Below, in pieces: positions 51,432 to 60,812 of a stretch of 64,000 nt of DNA. Below the pieces are notes generated by a model. It was not told the origin of the DNA and did no database searches. It saw only the letters and a list, made by a program, of their open reading frames with translations. The translations under genes and the position numbers were made by a program. The DNA lies in NCBI RefSeq assembly GCF_900156735.1, contig NZ_FTOL01000003.1:496001-560000 (forward strand). The letters are read 5' to 3'. Source of the DNA: Chryseobacterium ureilyticum. Its GTDB lineage: Bacteria > Bacteroidota > Bacteroidia > Flavobacteriales > Weeksellaceae. Each line of letters begins with the position of its first letter. Positions within the stretch are counted from its first letter, which is position 1.

Positions 51432-52718
51432 TTATTTGTAAACTTTTTGAATCACGGTATTCTTAATTCCTTTGGCTTCAACTTCTTTCTGTAATTTCAC
51501 AGCATCTTCCAAAGTATATACCTTTCCGTAAGTATAATAGAAAACGCCGCTATCCTTCTCTCTTTCTACATCTTTAAGGTTCTGAAGAATGTAAGAGTTT
51601 CCATTAAGTTTTTCACCCGTATAAACCTCAATGGTATAATATCCCATGCTTATTTTCTGATTAGGCATAAATCCTACAGCAAAAGCATTTCTGAAGCCTG
51701 CATCCTTGGCAGATTTAAGGTTGATATCCTTTACAGAAGCCATATTCGTTACAGCGTAATAATACTTGTATTGTCCGTTTTCCTTAATGGTAAGAATATA
51801 GCTAAGCCCTTTTAAAGCTGGGTCATTTTCATTGTATTTGGTAGGAGAACTCATCAGTAGTATTCTGAAATCATTTTTCAGAGGTACTTCGGCAGGCTTT
51901 TCAGGTTCCTGCTTTTTGATAGCAATAGACCCTCCAGATTTTCTGTCAATCGCTTTTTTATAATCGATGATAGCATTATAAATACTTTCAGAAATTTCAT
52001 TCTGTCCTTTTTCGGATGCTATATAGTGACTTTCTTCCGGATGGTTAATGAATCCAGTTTCAATCAATACTGAAGGCATGGCATTCATACGAAGAACGTG
52101 AAGGTTCTTCTGGAAAACACCTCTTGAAAATCTTTTGTCTTTATTAACAAAGTTGCCTTCTACTAATCCTCCTAAAAGAAGACTTGATTCAAGATATTTA
52201 CTTTGTTGAAGTTTCAATGCAATCAAAGATTCAGGAGAGTCTGGGTTGTAAGAACCGAAGGTCTGCTTATCTTTTTCATCCAAAAAGATTACATCGTTTT
52301 CTCTTTTTGCCACCTCAAGGTTTTCATTATTTTGATTCGGTCCCTGTACGTAAGTTTCCGTACCATAAGCGGTAGGTCTCGCTGAGGAATTACAGTGGAT
52401 AGATACAAAAAGATCCGCTTTACTTCTGTTGGCAAGGTTTGTTCTGTCAGATAGAGATGGGTATTCATCAATCTTTCGGGTATAGATTACCTTAAAGTCT
52501 CTGTTTTTTTCTAGCATGGCGCCTACTTTTAGCGTAATTGCCAGTGTAACATCTTTTTCTGCTACTCTTCCAATGTCCGAATAAGACCTGTTAGCTCCAT
52601 GATCACTTCCTCCGTGTCCTGCATCCAGAACGATTGTAAACTTCTTTTGAGAGAAAAAAAAGTTACTGATTAGAATAAGGAGAAATGATAAAATTATTTT
52701 AAAATTTTGTTTGTGCAT
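51432..52718 (-). CDS. N-acetylmuramoyl-L-alanine amidase (Amidase_3)
   Basis: This exported zinc amidase cleaves the bond between peptide stem and glycan in peptidoglycan during cell separation. A signal peptide (residues 1-23) precedes the Amidase_3 domain. Zinc ligands are in LDAGHGGSDHGA, RVAEKDVTLA and FVSIHCNSSA. The catalytic Glu is in SVLIETGFINHPEE. The last 130 residues include a SPOR-like domain (GVFYYTYGKVYTLEDAVKLQ) suited to septal glycan binding. 428 residues. It is divergent from lptD with 53 bp between. Confidence 0.93.
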   Translation of the reverse strand: MHKQNFKIILSFLLILISNFFFSQKKFTIVLDAGHGGSDHGANRSYSDIGRVAEKDVTLAITLKVGAMLEKNRDFKVIYTRKIDEYPSLSDRTNLANRSKADLFVSIHCNSSARPTAYGTETYVQGPNQNNENLEVAKRENDVIFLDEKDKQTFGSYNPDSPESLIALKLQQSKYLESSLLLGGLVEGNFVNKDKRFSRGVFQKNLHVLRMNAMPSVLIETGFINHPEESHYIASEKGQNEISESIYNAIIDYKKAIDRKSGGSIAIKKQEPEKPAEVPLKNDFRILLMSSPTKYNENDPALKGLSYILTIKENGQYKYYYAVTNMASVKDINLKSAKDAGFRNAFAVGFMPNQKISMGYYTIEVYTGEKLNGNSYILQNLKDVEREKDSGVFYYTYGKVYTLEDAVKLQKEVEAKGIKNTVIQKVYK

Positions 52719-52740
52719 CTTACAGTTATAAAAATTATAT

Positions 52741-52748
52741 TAATTTTG
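52741..52748 (+). promoter_or_regulatory. -7 box (TAATTTTG) for lptD
   Basis: An exact TAnnTTTG box in the 53-bp divergent gap, 23 bp before the TTG start of lptD. Confidence 0.5.
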
Positions 52749-52771
52749 GGCCTTAATTATATAGCATAAAA

Positions 52772-55357
52772 TTGACCAAAACCGTCCTCAAAAATATATT
52801 ACAAATTTTAATTATCCTAATTTTTAACAATTTTTTAGCACAGAAAACGCCCGAAAAATTGCCTAAAAATGTGGTTAATGATACTATTTCCAAAAAGGAT
52901 ACCATAGTCGCAAAAAAAGAAACTTTAGATGACGTACTCCGCACTAAAGCAGATGATCAGCGAAGAGATATCCCCAAGAAAATGACGTTCCTGAACAAGA
53001 ACGCTCAGGTAAAATACCAGGATATGCAGATTGATGCAGATTATATTTCGATTGATGATAATAAAAATCTGATCTATGCTCGTGGTAAACAAGATTCTTT
53101 AGGAAAGATTATAGAGCCTGTAATCACTACTCAGGCAGGGAAAAAGTACGAAACCAACGAGTTTAGTTATAATACAAAGACAAAACAGGCAATCGCTTTC
53201 AATGCAAGAACAGAAGAAAGTGAGGGGGTAATCATCGCCCAAAAAACTAAGAAGTATAATGATACGGTTTTCGCAATGAGAAACGCAGATTATACGACCG
53301 ATGATTATTTTATTAAGAAAAAAGATACTGCTGCCGATTACTTTATGAGAGCTTATTATATCAAGCTTATTAAAACCAAAAAGAAATCTCAGATTGTTAC
53401 CGGTCCTATTCAAATGTATATAGAAAAGGTTCCTACGCCTTTATATCTTCCGTTTGCTATTTTGCCATTCTCAGATAAAAGGGCAGCCGGGATTCTTATA
53501 CCAAGTTTTGGAGAAAGAGAAGATGTAGGTTTCTTCCTTAATGGAATTGGATATTACCAGCCGATAGGAGAGCACTTCGATCTTAAAGTTCTTGCGGATA
53601 TTTATACAAAAGGAAGCTGGAATGTACGTCCGCAAATGAATTATCAGAAAAAGTACCGTTATTCAGGAACTTTCAATGCTGATATCGGAACAATGGTAAG
53701 AGGAATTAAAGGATTGGATGACTACAGCAGAAACAGCACATATAGAATCAACTGGAGTCATTCTCAGGATTCTAAAGCAAACCCTTTCCTTACATTCAGC
53801 GCTTCGGTAGATGTTGTAAGTACAAAGTTCTATAACAATCCGCTTAACAACAATTATATTTTCAACCAAAACGTTCTGAATACTCAGCAAAACTCAACAG
53901 TAACCCTTACCAAGAGATTTTTAAAGCTTCCGGTAACGATTACAGGTACCGCTTCATATTCTCAGAATTTTGCTACTGGATTTGCAGACCTTCGTTTGCC
54001 ACAAATGAATGTTGCTATTAATCAATTTTATCTGTTTAAATCAAAAACAGGGGTAAGACAAGGTCTAATTGAAAATATTACAGTAAATACAGGTTTCAAC
54101 CTTACCAATTTTGTAAATACTCAAGAGAACGAATTGTTCAAAAAAGAAATGTGGGACAAAATGCAGACAGGGCTTAAAAATAATATCTCCCTGGCTACAA
54201 ATACTACATTGGCAAAATATTTTACTTTCAGTTTAAGTGCGAATATTGATAATGCTTTAACTACAAAAACATTGAACAGATATTATGATCCTGTGAAAAA
54301 TGTTACCGTAGACGAAATCAATAAAAATTTTACAGGTTTTTCTACTTTTACTACCACTGCAAGTCTTCAGACAACATTGTATGGTATGATGAAATTTAAA
54401 AAAGGATCAATAGTAGAAGCGGTTAGGCATATGGTAACTCCAAGTCTTGGATTCAGCTATTCTCCGGATTTCTCAAGCCCAGGTTTTGGGTATTACAGAA
54501 ACTACTACAATGCAAACGGAGCGATTACTCCTTATTCAATTTTCGAAAAAGGGATTGTAGGAAGCCCTTCAATAGGACCTGTTGGAGCATTAAACTTCAG
54601 TATCGGAAACAATATTGAAATGAAGGTGAAATCTAAGAGCGATTCTACCGGAGTGAAGAAGGTGAAGATTTTTGAATCCTTAAATATTACAGGAGGATAT
54701 AACTTTGCTGCTAAAGATCACCCTTGGTCTTTGTTCAGTATTAATGGGCAGTCATCTTTCTTTAATAGCAAGCTTACAGTAAATACGAGTCTTACCCTTG
54801 AACCTTATAAAATTGCCTTTAACCCGGGAGAAACTTCAGGGATCAGAACAGAGCAGTTCGGGCATTTCAGTGTACAAGGATTCAATGTTCAGCTTTCATA
54901 TCCGTTAAGCAGCGAGATCTTTGGAGAAAAGACAGATTATGCTAAAAAATACTCTTCAAAAGGAGAAGTAAGGAATGAAAATTATTATTTTGATGATGAT
55001 AATTATGCTCATTTTGATCAGTCATGGACATTAAATGTAAACGCAAACTATGCTTATTCAAAAGGATTAAACAGGTTTGGAAGCAAAATTGCATCAATAG
55101 GTCTTGACGGAAGTATTAAGCTTACTCCTTACTGGAATATCAACGGAAGTACGCATTATGACCTGGTGACTAAAGAACTTGCATATACAAGGATTGGTTT
55201 CTCAAGAGATCAGCGAAGTTTTACAATCAATTTTAACTGGGTTCCGTTTGGGCAGTACAAAGTATATGACTTCTTTATTGGTATCAAAGCCAATATCTTA
55301 AGTGATGCACTGAAGTATAAGGACAGAAGTTTTACTCAGCCTAATGCACCTTTCTAA
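52772..55357 (+). CDS. lptD: LPS assembly outer-membrane protein LptD
   Basis: LptD inserts lipopolysaccharide into the outer leaflet. The 861-residue protein starts with TTG, and no ATG precedes it in frame. The signal peptide ends NNFLAQ. An OstA/LptA-like jellyroll domain follows (residues 60-200: VKYQDMQIDADYISIDD, GKKYETNEFSYNTKTKQA), then a large barrel (FAILPFSDKRAAGILIPSFG and aromatic-rich strands). This order is typical of Bacteroidetes LptD, which is often annotated 'putative LPS assembly protein'. It is divergent from the amidase gene. Confidence 0.9.
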   Translation: MTKTVLKNILQILIILIFNNFLAQKTPEKLPKNVVNDTISKKDTIVAKKETLDDVLRTKADDQRRDIPKKMTFLNKNAQVKYQDMQIDADYISIDDNKNLIYARGKQDSLGKIIEPVITTQAGKKYETNEFSYNTKTKQAIAFNARTEESEGVIIAQKTKKYNDTVFAMRNADYTTDDYFIKKKDTAADYFMRAYYIKLIKTKKKSQIVTGPIQMYIEKVPTPLYLPFAILPFSDKRAAGILIPSFGEREDVGFFLNGIGYYQPIGEHFDLKVLADIYTKGSWNVRPQMNYQKKYRYSGTFNADIGTMVRGIKGLDDYSRNSTYRINWSHSQDSKANPFLTFSASVDVVSTKFYNNPLNNNYIFNQNVLNTQQNSTVTLTKRFLKLPVTITGTASYSQNFATGFADLRLPQMNVAINQFYLFKSKTGVRQGLIENITVNTGFNLTNFVNTQENELFKKEMWDKMQTGLKNNISLATNTTLAKYFTFSLSANIDNALTTKTLNRYYDPVKNVTVDEINKNFTGFSTFTTTASLQTTLYGMMKFKKGSIVEAVRHMVTPSLGFSYSPDFSSPGFGYYRNYYNANGAITPYSIFEKGIVGSPSIGPVGALNFSIGNNIEMKVKSKSDSTGVKKVKIFESLNITGGYNFAAKDHPWSLFSINGQSSFFNSKLTVNTSLTLEPYKIAFNPGETSGIRTEQFGHFSVQGFNVQLSYPLSSEIFGEKTDYAKKYSSKGEVRNENYYFDDDNYAHFDQSWTLNVNANYAYSKGLNRFGSKIASIGLDGSIKLTPYWNINGSTHYDLVTKELAYTRIGFSRDQRSFTINFNWVPFGQYKVYDFFIGIKANILSDALKYKDRSFTQPNAPF

Positions 55358-55364
55358 TATCAGA

Positions 55365-55395
55365 TTGGCATTTGTGAATATAAATTTTATATTTG
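55365..55395 (+). promoter_or_regulatory. ridA promoter, TTG-N20-TATATTTG
   Basis: TTG at 55365-55367 and TATATTTG at 55388-55395. The leader to the ridA ATG is about 85 bases and contains a 12-codon ORF (55414-55452) that I do not treat as a gene. Confidence 0.6.
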
Positions 55396-55486
55396 CAACC
55401 AAAATAAACTTTAATGAAATTTCTATTGATTATCTTTTTTAAAAGTAAATAATGGTGATTTCATGCATAAAAATAAATATCCGAAT

Positions 55487-55867
55487 ATGAAACAAATAAT
55501 CAACACGGTGAATGCACCAGCAGCTATCGGACCTTATTCACAAGCTAATATGGCGAACGGAGTTTTGTACATCTCTGGACAGATTCCTGTAGATCCGGCA
55601 ACTGGTAAACTGGTAGAAGGAATTGAAAAAGAAACGCACCAGGTAATGAAAAATCTTGAGGCAATTCTTACTGAAGCCGGAATGACATTTAAGAATGTTG
55701 TAAAAGCAACCATCTTCCTTAAAAGTATGGATGACTTTGCTGTAATGAATGATATTTATGCTTCTTATTTAGATGCGGAAAGCTATCCTGCTCGTGAAAC
55801 AGTACAGGTTTCTTGCCTTCCTAAAAATGTGGATATCGAAATTTCTATGATCGCACATCAGGATTAA
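55487..55867 (+). CDS. ridA: RidA-family enamine/imine deaminase
   Basis: RidA hydrolyses reactive enamine and imine intermediates such as 2-aminoacrylate. The ATG at 55487 is used because it gives the normal length of 126 residues. A start 24 bases upstream would add eight extra residues. Family motifs are APAAIGPYSQA, LYISGQIPVDPATG, ATIFLKSMDDF and the catalytic Arg in YPARETVQVSCLP. The stop codon overlaps the next ATG by one base (TAATG). Confidence 0.95.
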   Translation: MKQIINTVNAPAAIGPYSQANMANGVLYISGQIPVDPATGKLVEGIEKETHQVMKNLEAILTEAGMTFKNVVKATIFLKSMDDFAVMNDIYASYLDAESYPARETVQVSCLPKNVDIEISMIAHQD

Positions 55868-56322
55868 TGAATTTTATAAGAAATACAATTGCGGTGTTAG
55901 TGGGTCTTGGTATAGCAGGGCTTATCATTACCCTTGGTATTAGGGTTTTTCCGCAATGGGTTACTTTCGAGGCTTTTGCTCCTTTTGAACATTGGCAAAG
56001 GTTTCTTTTCAGTATGAAGGATGATAAGGCGTTTTTTGGTTTTCTTTTGTTTATTTCCGGACTGGGAACTACGATTGGAGGTGTTGCAACCGCTATCATC
56101 GTTAAATATGCCAAAGTTGCCTATGCTATTCTGATTGGTTTTATTATGCTTTTCATTGCGATGCTGGATGTGATTATATTTCCTTATCACCCTACATTCT
56201 ATAAAATCTCAATCTTTCTTACTTTTTTTCCGTTTTCATGGATTGGTGGTAAGATTGTAGAAGTAATCTACGAGCGTAATAAGAAGAAAAGAATCTCAGA
56301 AAAAATAAATAAATCTAAATAA
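55867..56322 (+). CDS. Hypothetical four-helix membrane protein, 151 aa
   Basis: I do not recognise a characterised family. Four hydrophobic segments are visible (near residues 7-25, 57-80, 85-108 and 112-130), with a Lys/Arg-rich C-terminal tail. It is translated with ridA through a TAATG overlap, but nothing in the sequence points to a shared function. The terminator at 56348 follows. Confidence 0.75.
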   Translation: MNFIRNTIAVLVGLGIAGLIITLGIRVFPQWVTFEAFAPFEHWQRFLFSMKDDKAFFGFLLFISGLGTTIGGVATAIIVKYAKVAYAILIGFIMLFIAMLDVIIFPYHPTFYKISIFLTFFPFSWIGGKIVEVIYERNKKKRISEKINKSK

Positions 56323-56347
56323 CCTGAATTCAGGTTGATAAATAATT

Positions 56348-56379
56348 AAAAACCGCTGCAAATACTTGCAGCGGTTTTT
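56348..56379. terminator. Bidirectional terminator between ridA operon and protease gene
   Basis: A perfect 14-bp stem (56348-56361 with 56366-56379) with a 4-base loop, A-rich on one side and T-rich on the other. It lies between convergent genes. Confidence 0.93.
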
Positions 56380-56416
56380 CTTTGTGATATGAAAATAACT
56401 ATTGTTTAGTTCTTGA

Positions 56417-57943
56417 TTAAGGCATTTTAAATCCTTTAGTGTACATTCTTCCGTAGTCATCTACAAATTTCACCTGAACATTTCCTTGGTATTTATTCAG
56501 AATGCTTTCGATGTCTTTTTGCGAATTCACTGGCTTGCCATTGATTTCAATGATGATATAGTTGTCTACGATTCCGATTTTAGCCATTTCACCTCCTTCA
56601 GATACATTTTTGCTAACTACACCACTATTAAGACCATATTCTGTTTTGAATCTTTCAGTAAGAGGATCAAATTCAGCTCCGATTTTTTCCGTTACGCTAA
56701 GGTCAGCTTTAGTTCTTGTAGAAGTTCCTCCTTTCTGGTCTCTTAAAGTTACACTTGTTGTAGATTCTTTACCATTTCTTGAATAAGTTACCTGAACTTT
56801 ATCACCAGGACGTTTGCTACCAATAGACATAGACAGGTCAGCAAAATCGGTGATGTCATAGTTGTCTATTTTAGTAATGATATCTCCTTTTTTCAATCCT
56901 GCATCTTCTGCACCACTATTATCTCCAAATCCAGTTACATAGACTCCGCTACCTGACTTAATTGTAGTCTTGTATTGTTTGTTGTAAGCCTGAACCTGTT
57001 GGTCGTTTGAAAGATCTAGCGATGAAACTCCTAAGAATCCTCTTTGTACGATACCGAAATTCTTAATATCCTCAACGATTTTTCTCGCTAAATTAGATGG
57101 AACGGCAAATCCGTATCCCTGATAATATCCTGTTGTAGATTGGATAGCAGAGTTAATACCGATAAGTTCTCCGTTAGTATTTACTAATGCACCACCAGAG
57201 TTACCCGGATTAATAGCAGCATCCGTTTGAATAAAGCTTTCTATTGGGTTAGTTGCTTTCCCCTGGCTTCCTAAAATACCAATTCCTCTTCCTTTAGCAG
57301 AAACAATCCCTGCTGTTACCGTAGAATTTAATCCCAGTGGGTTTCCTACTGCCAATACCCATTGTCCAACGTCAATATTGTCTGAGTTAGCAAAGTTCAA
57401 GTAAGGAAGTCCTTTTTCTTCAATCTTTAATAAGGAAATATCCGTATTCGGGTCAGTTCCTACTAAAGTTGCGATATATGATTTTTTGTTGCTTAGTACA
57501 ACTTCAAGTTTATTGGCACCAGCTACAACGTGGTTGTTTGAGATGATATAACCGTCAGGAGAAATGATTACCCCAGAACCCATTCCTGAAGGCATATTTT
57601 CCGGAGCCTGTTGCTTTTGCCTTTGTTGTCCTCTTCCTCCAAATGGATCTCCAAAGAAGAAATCGAATAAATCCTGCTCAGAAGCTCTGCTTGCTGTTCT
57701 GCTTTGATAGTTTTTAATGGTAACTACAGCCGGAACGGTTGTCTTAGCTGCCTTTACAAAATCATCACCCACTGCTCCCGTATTCATTCCAGCGAATGAT
57801 GCTGTAGGGGCTGCTGTTGTGAAATAAGATTGATCTCCATTATTAGAGCCATGACCAAAATATTGTATAGCTCCAACGGTAGTAGCTCCTGAGATTACTC
57901 CGACTACTGCAAATGGTAATAGTTTTTTTAAAGTACTCTTCAT
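56417..57943 (-). CDS. Do/DegP-family periplasmic serine protease
   Basis: This 508-residue HtrA protease degrades or refolds misfolded envelope proteins. An N-terminal membrane segment or signal (residues 8-28) precedes the trypsin-like domain with the triad His138 (SNNHVV), Asp168 (PNTDISLL) and Ser249 (NPGNSGGAL). Two PDZ domains follow. A Gln/Arg/Gly-rich loop (GGRGQQRQKQQ) lies near residue 105 in place of the LA loop. A minus-strand -7 box is at 57996-58003, with tandem ATTATGTCAT sites farther upstream. Confidence 0.95.
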   Translation of the reverse strand: MKSTLKKLLPFAVVGVISGATTVGAIQYFGHGSNNGDQSYFTTAAPTASFAGMNTGAVGDDFVKAAKTTVPAVVTIKNYQSRTASRASEQDLFDFFFGDPFGGRGQQRQKQQAPENMPSGMGSGVIISPDGYIISNNHVVAGANKLEVVLSNKKSYIATLVGTDPNTDISLLKIEEKGLPYLNFANSDNIDVGQWVLAVGNPLGLNSTVTAGIVSAKGRGIGILGSQGKATNPIESFIQTDAAINPGNSGGALVNTNGELIGINSAIQSTTGYYQGYGFAVPSNLARKIVEDIKNFGIVQRGFLGVSSLDLSNDQQVQAYNKQYKTTIKSGSGVYVTGFGDNSGAEDAGLKKGDIITKIDNYDITDFADLSMSIGSKRPGDKVQVTYSRNGKESTTSVTLRDQKGGTSTRTKADLSVTEKIGAEFDPLTERFKTEYGLNSGVVSKNVSEGGEMAKIGIVDNYIIIEINGKPVNSQKDIESILNKYQGNVQVKFVDDYGRMYTKGFKMP

Positions 57944-57995
57944 TGTATATCTTTCTTGTTTATTAATTAATTTATAATTATTGTTTTTGAGTAAA

Positions 57996-58003
57996 CAAAT
58001 TTA
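57996..58003 (-). promoter_or_regulatory. -7 box (TAAATTTG) of the Do-family protease gene
   Basis: An exact minus-strand match 53 bases before the ATG. CAA at 58020-58022 could be a -33 element with a short 16-bp spacer. Confidence 0.45.
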
Positions 58004-58249
58004 ATGTTAAATAAGTAAGCAATTAGTATGCTATGTTTCAATTTTAACTAAAATTTAACGGGTATTATGTCATTTTATGCATTATGTCATAATTGTTAAT
58101 GCCAGAGTTAACAAAAATTAAAAAAATATTAAAGGAAATGTGACGCAATATCACTTTGTAATAGTATGATCACAGAAAATAATAATATGAAAAAATGAAC
58201 ATTTACAGAAGCTGTAATTACTCATGATTTATCATTTATTAAAAATGAC

Positions 58250-58257
58250 TATCTTTG
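58250..58257 (+). promoter_or_regulatory. -7 box (TATCTTTG) for trhO
   Basis: An exact TAnnTTTG box 35 bp before the trhO ATG. Confidence 0.5.
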
Positions 58258-58291
58258 CAAAAATATTTTTCTCACTTAAAACGTTTATAGC

Positions 58292-59662
58292 ATGCAACTG
58301 TATAACACCTTAAGCGCAGAAGAAAGAGCTAAACTTATTGATGAAGCTGGTAAGGACCGCCTTACATTGTCTTTCTATGCGTACGCCAAAATTGAAGATC
58401 CCAAAAAATTTCGTGACGACTTATTTATAGCCTGGAATGCCCTTGATGCATTAGGTCGTATTTATGTTGCCCATGAGGGTATAAATGCTCAGATGAGTGT
58501 TCCTGCAGACCAGTTTGAGGCTTTTCGTGATACGCTGGAAGTTTACGACTTTATGAAAGGAATCCGTTTAAACGTAGCGGTTGATCAAGACAATTATTCC
58601 TTTTTAAAACTTACCATTAAAGTAAGAAATAAAATTGTTGCTGACGGACTGAATGATGAGACTTTTGATGTTACCAACAAAGGAATTCACTTAAAAGCAC
58701 AGGAATTCAACAATATGCTTGATGATCCGAACACAATTGTAGTGGATTTTAGGAACCATTATGAAAGTGAAGTCGGTCATTTTGAAGGAGCAATTACTCC
58801 GGATGTTGAAAACTTCAGAGAAAGTTTACCGATTATCAACGAGCAATTACAGGATTTTAAAGAAGATAAAAACCTTTTGATGTATTGTACAGGAGGAATT
58901 CGTTGTGAAAAAGCGAGTGCCTATTTCAAACATCAGGGTTTCAAGAATGTTTATCAATTGGAAGGCGGAATTATTGAATATACGCGCCAGATAAAGGAAG
59001 AGAATATTGAAAGTAAATTCATTGGAAAGAACTTCGTATTTGACCACAGATTAGGAGAAAGAATTACAGATGATATTATTTCTCAATGTCACCAATGTGG
59101 AAAGCCTTGTGATAATCATACAAATTGCGCAAACGATGCTTGTCATCTGTTATTTATCCAATGTGATGAATGTAAGGCTGCTATGGAAAATACCTGTTCT
59201 ACAGAATGTCTGGAAACTATTCATATGCCTTGGGAAGAGCAGGTGAAACTCAGAAAAGGTTTACAGGTTGGAAATAAAGTTTTCAGAAAAGGTAAATCTG
59301 ATGCGTTGAAATTTAAAAATTCAGGAGACTTATCTACTCAACCTTTAGCAAAGGCTGAAACAAAGAATATCAGACAGAAAATTGCCGTTAAGAAAGTATT
59401 GGTTGGAAAAGCTGAGCACTATTACTCAAAATCAAAAATCGGACAGTTTTTAATTGAAAATCAAGAATTATCAATTGGAGATAAAGTTTTAGTTTCAGGA
59501 CCTACAACTGGTGAGCAAGAACTTACAATTACTGAAATTTTTGCTAATGGAGGTCCTTGTGAAACAGCAAAGAAAGGAGATCAGATCACTTTTGAAATTC
59601 CATTTAGAGTTCGTTTATCAGACAAATTGTATAAGATATTACAACCCGCTGAAAACGCATAG
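58292..59662 (+). CDS. trhO: tRNA uridine(34) hydroxylase TrhO (rhodanese family)
   Basis: TrhO (YceA) makes 5-hydroxyuridine at the wobble position of some tRNAs in an oxygen-dependent reaction. The acylphosphatase-like N-terminal domain has GRIYVAHEGINAQMSV. The rhodanese domain has the active Cys199 in YCTGGIRCEKAS. A Cys-rich segment follows (CHQCGKPCDNHTNC, CDECKAAMENTC) that probably binds zinc. At 456 residues it is about 100 longer than E. coli TrhO because of a C-terminal extension (residues about 340-456). It probably has its own promoter. Confidence 0.93.
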   Translation: MQLYNTLSAEERAKLIDEAGKDRLTLSFYAYAKIEDPKKFRDDLFIAWNALDALGRIYVAHEGINAQMSVPADQFEAFRDTLEVYDFMKGIRLNVAVDQDNYSFLKLTIKVRNKIVADGLNDETFDVTNKGIHLKAQEFNNMLDDPNTIVVDFRNHYESEVGHFEGAITPDVENFRESLPIINEQLQDFKEDKNLLMYCTGGIRCEKASAYFKHQGFKNVYQLEGGIIEYTRQIKEENIESKFIGKNFVFDHRLGERITDDIISQCHQCGKPCDNHTNCANDACHLLFIQCDECKAAMENTCSTECLETIHMPWEEQVKLRKGLQVGNKVFRKGKSDALKFKNSGDLSTQPLAKAETKNIRQKIAVKKVLVGKAEHYYSKSKIGQFLIENQELSIGDKVLVSGPTTGEQELTITEIFANGGPCETAKKGDQITFEIPFRVRLSDKLYKILQPAENA

Positions 59663-59709
59663 CCTATAAATATACTGGTTCGGTAAGATTATTTTAATTA
59701 TATTTAATA

Positions 59710-60285
59710 ATGTTAAAAGCTGAACTTAGAAAAAAATATATGCAAAAAAGAAAAGCCTTATCTACTGATGAGGCTTTTTTGCTATCTGAAAAGATCTTTG
59801 CAAACTTTATAGACTACTTCAACCCTAAAGAATGCCAAAAAGCGCATGTTTTCCTTCCTATTTTGACTAAAAAGGAAATTGATACCCAAATCTTCATTAA
59901 TTATTTTTTTGAGCATAATATCCGTGTTTTTGTCCCTAAAGTTGTTGGTGATGAACTTGTCAATATTGAAATTTTTGAGGGTTCGGCTTTTGAAACGAGT
60001 CAATGGGGAATTTCTGAACCTGTTTCTAATGAAGATTCGGGAGAGAAATATTTTGACTATGTTATTACTCCGCTTTTATATTGCGATAAAAAAGGAAACA
60101 GAGTAGGGTATGGAAAAGGTTTTTATGACGGGCTTTTTCAAAGTATTTCCCTTGAGACAAAAAAAATCGGAGTCAATTACTTTGACCCCGATGAATATAT
60201 CGATGATGTCTGGAAGAATGATATTCCCCTGGACTATTTGGTTACTTCTACAGAAGTACTGTCTTTCTTAAGCGGCTTGGAATAA
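59710..60285 (+). CDS. 5-formyltetrahydrofolate cyclo-ligase
   Basis: This enzyme converts 5-formyl-THF to 5,10-methenyl-THF with ATP, recycling folate. The 191-residue protein has the N-terminal LRKKYMQKRKAL helix, HVFLPILTKKEIDT, and the signature GNRVGYGKGFYDGLF. The length is normal. Its last 52 bases overlap the 3' end of the minus-strand lipoprotein gene (tail to tail). Confidence 0.94.
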   Translation: MLKAELRKKYMQKRKALSTDEAFLLSEKIFANFIDYFNPKECQKAHVFLPILTKKEIDTQIFINYFFEHNIRVFVPKVVGDELVNIEIFEGSAFETSQWGISEPVSNEDSGEKYFDYVITPLLYCDKKGNRVGYGKGFYDGLFQSISLETKKIGVNYFDPDEYIDDVWKNDIPLDYLVTSTEVLSFLSGLE

Positions 60286-60812
60286 AAGTCTAAGAAATAG
60301 AACTTGAATTCTTTTTTCAGTTTGGATGTTGACAACAGGATATACTGTGCATTTTTCTCAAAACTTCCCAAAGACTTATTCTTATCGTCAAAATATTCTA
60401 CATTGAATTTGGCGTAATCTAAGGTGTCTTTCTTATAGAATTCCTTGTAAACGTTAAGTGAATTTACCTTTGCTGCCTTTACTTTCATACTGTCGAGTTC
60501 TTTAAACATTCTTTTAAAGGTCAAAGAATCCGGCTTGTGGAAATAGCTTTCCATCTGAGAATATATAAAGCTGTCTACTTCCGTATTTCTGTTTCCACTT
60601 ACATAAAGTGTGGAAAGATCAAGAAGTTCCTGAACTTTCTGCTTGGTAATAGTATTGATGGCCTGCATGCTATCCATTTGTACAGCCGGATAGCTCTTTG
60701 TGTTATTGCTGTTTCGAAGTTTATCTAAATCACTAGCTTCTGTCTTTTTATTACAGGCAAAAAATAAAGTCAGAAGTATAGAGAGAAGTAAAAAGTTATT
60801 TATTTTTTTCAT
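60234..60812 (-). CDS. Hypothetical lipoprotein, 192 aa
   Basis: I do not recognise a family. The ATG at 60812 gives a lipoprotein signal with Cys20 (LTLFFACNKKTEAS). An ATG 12 bases upstream is less likely. The rest is helical and Lys/Asp-rich, with MFKELDSMKVKAAK-type heptads. It overlaps the end of the upstream membrane-regulator gene by 17 bases, so it is translationally coupled to it. Its 3' end overlaps the convergent folate gene by 52 bp. Confidence 0.7.
   Translation of the reverse strand: MKKINNFLLLSILLTLFFACNKKTEASDLDKLRNSNNTKSYPAVQMDSMQAINTITKQKVQELLDLSTLYVSGNRNTEVDSFIYSQMESYFHKPDSLTFKRMFKELDSMKVKAAKVNSLNVYKEFYKKDTLDYAKFNVEYFDDKNKSLGSFEKNAQYILLSTSKLKKEFKFYFLDFYSKPLKKDSTSVEVTK

Larger units (their letters stand above)
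57944..58291. other. 348-bp divergent promoter region, protease/trhO
   Basis: It holds the minus-strand -7 box at 57996, a direct repeat of ATTATGTCAT (58064-58073 and 58081-58090), the second copy being part of the palindrome ATTATG-T-CATAAT (58081-58093), and the plus-strand -7 box at 58250. There is no gene. Confidence 0.5.

Noticed and set aside
55414..55452. A 12-codon ORF in the ridA leader
   Set aside because: It is too short to call. It could be a leader peptide, but no attenuator hairpin follows.
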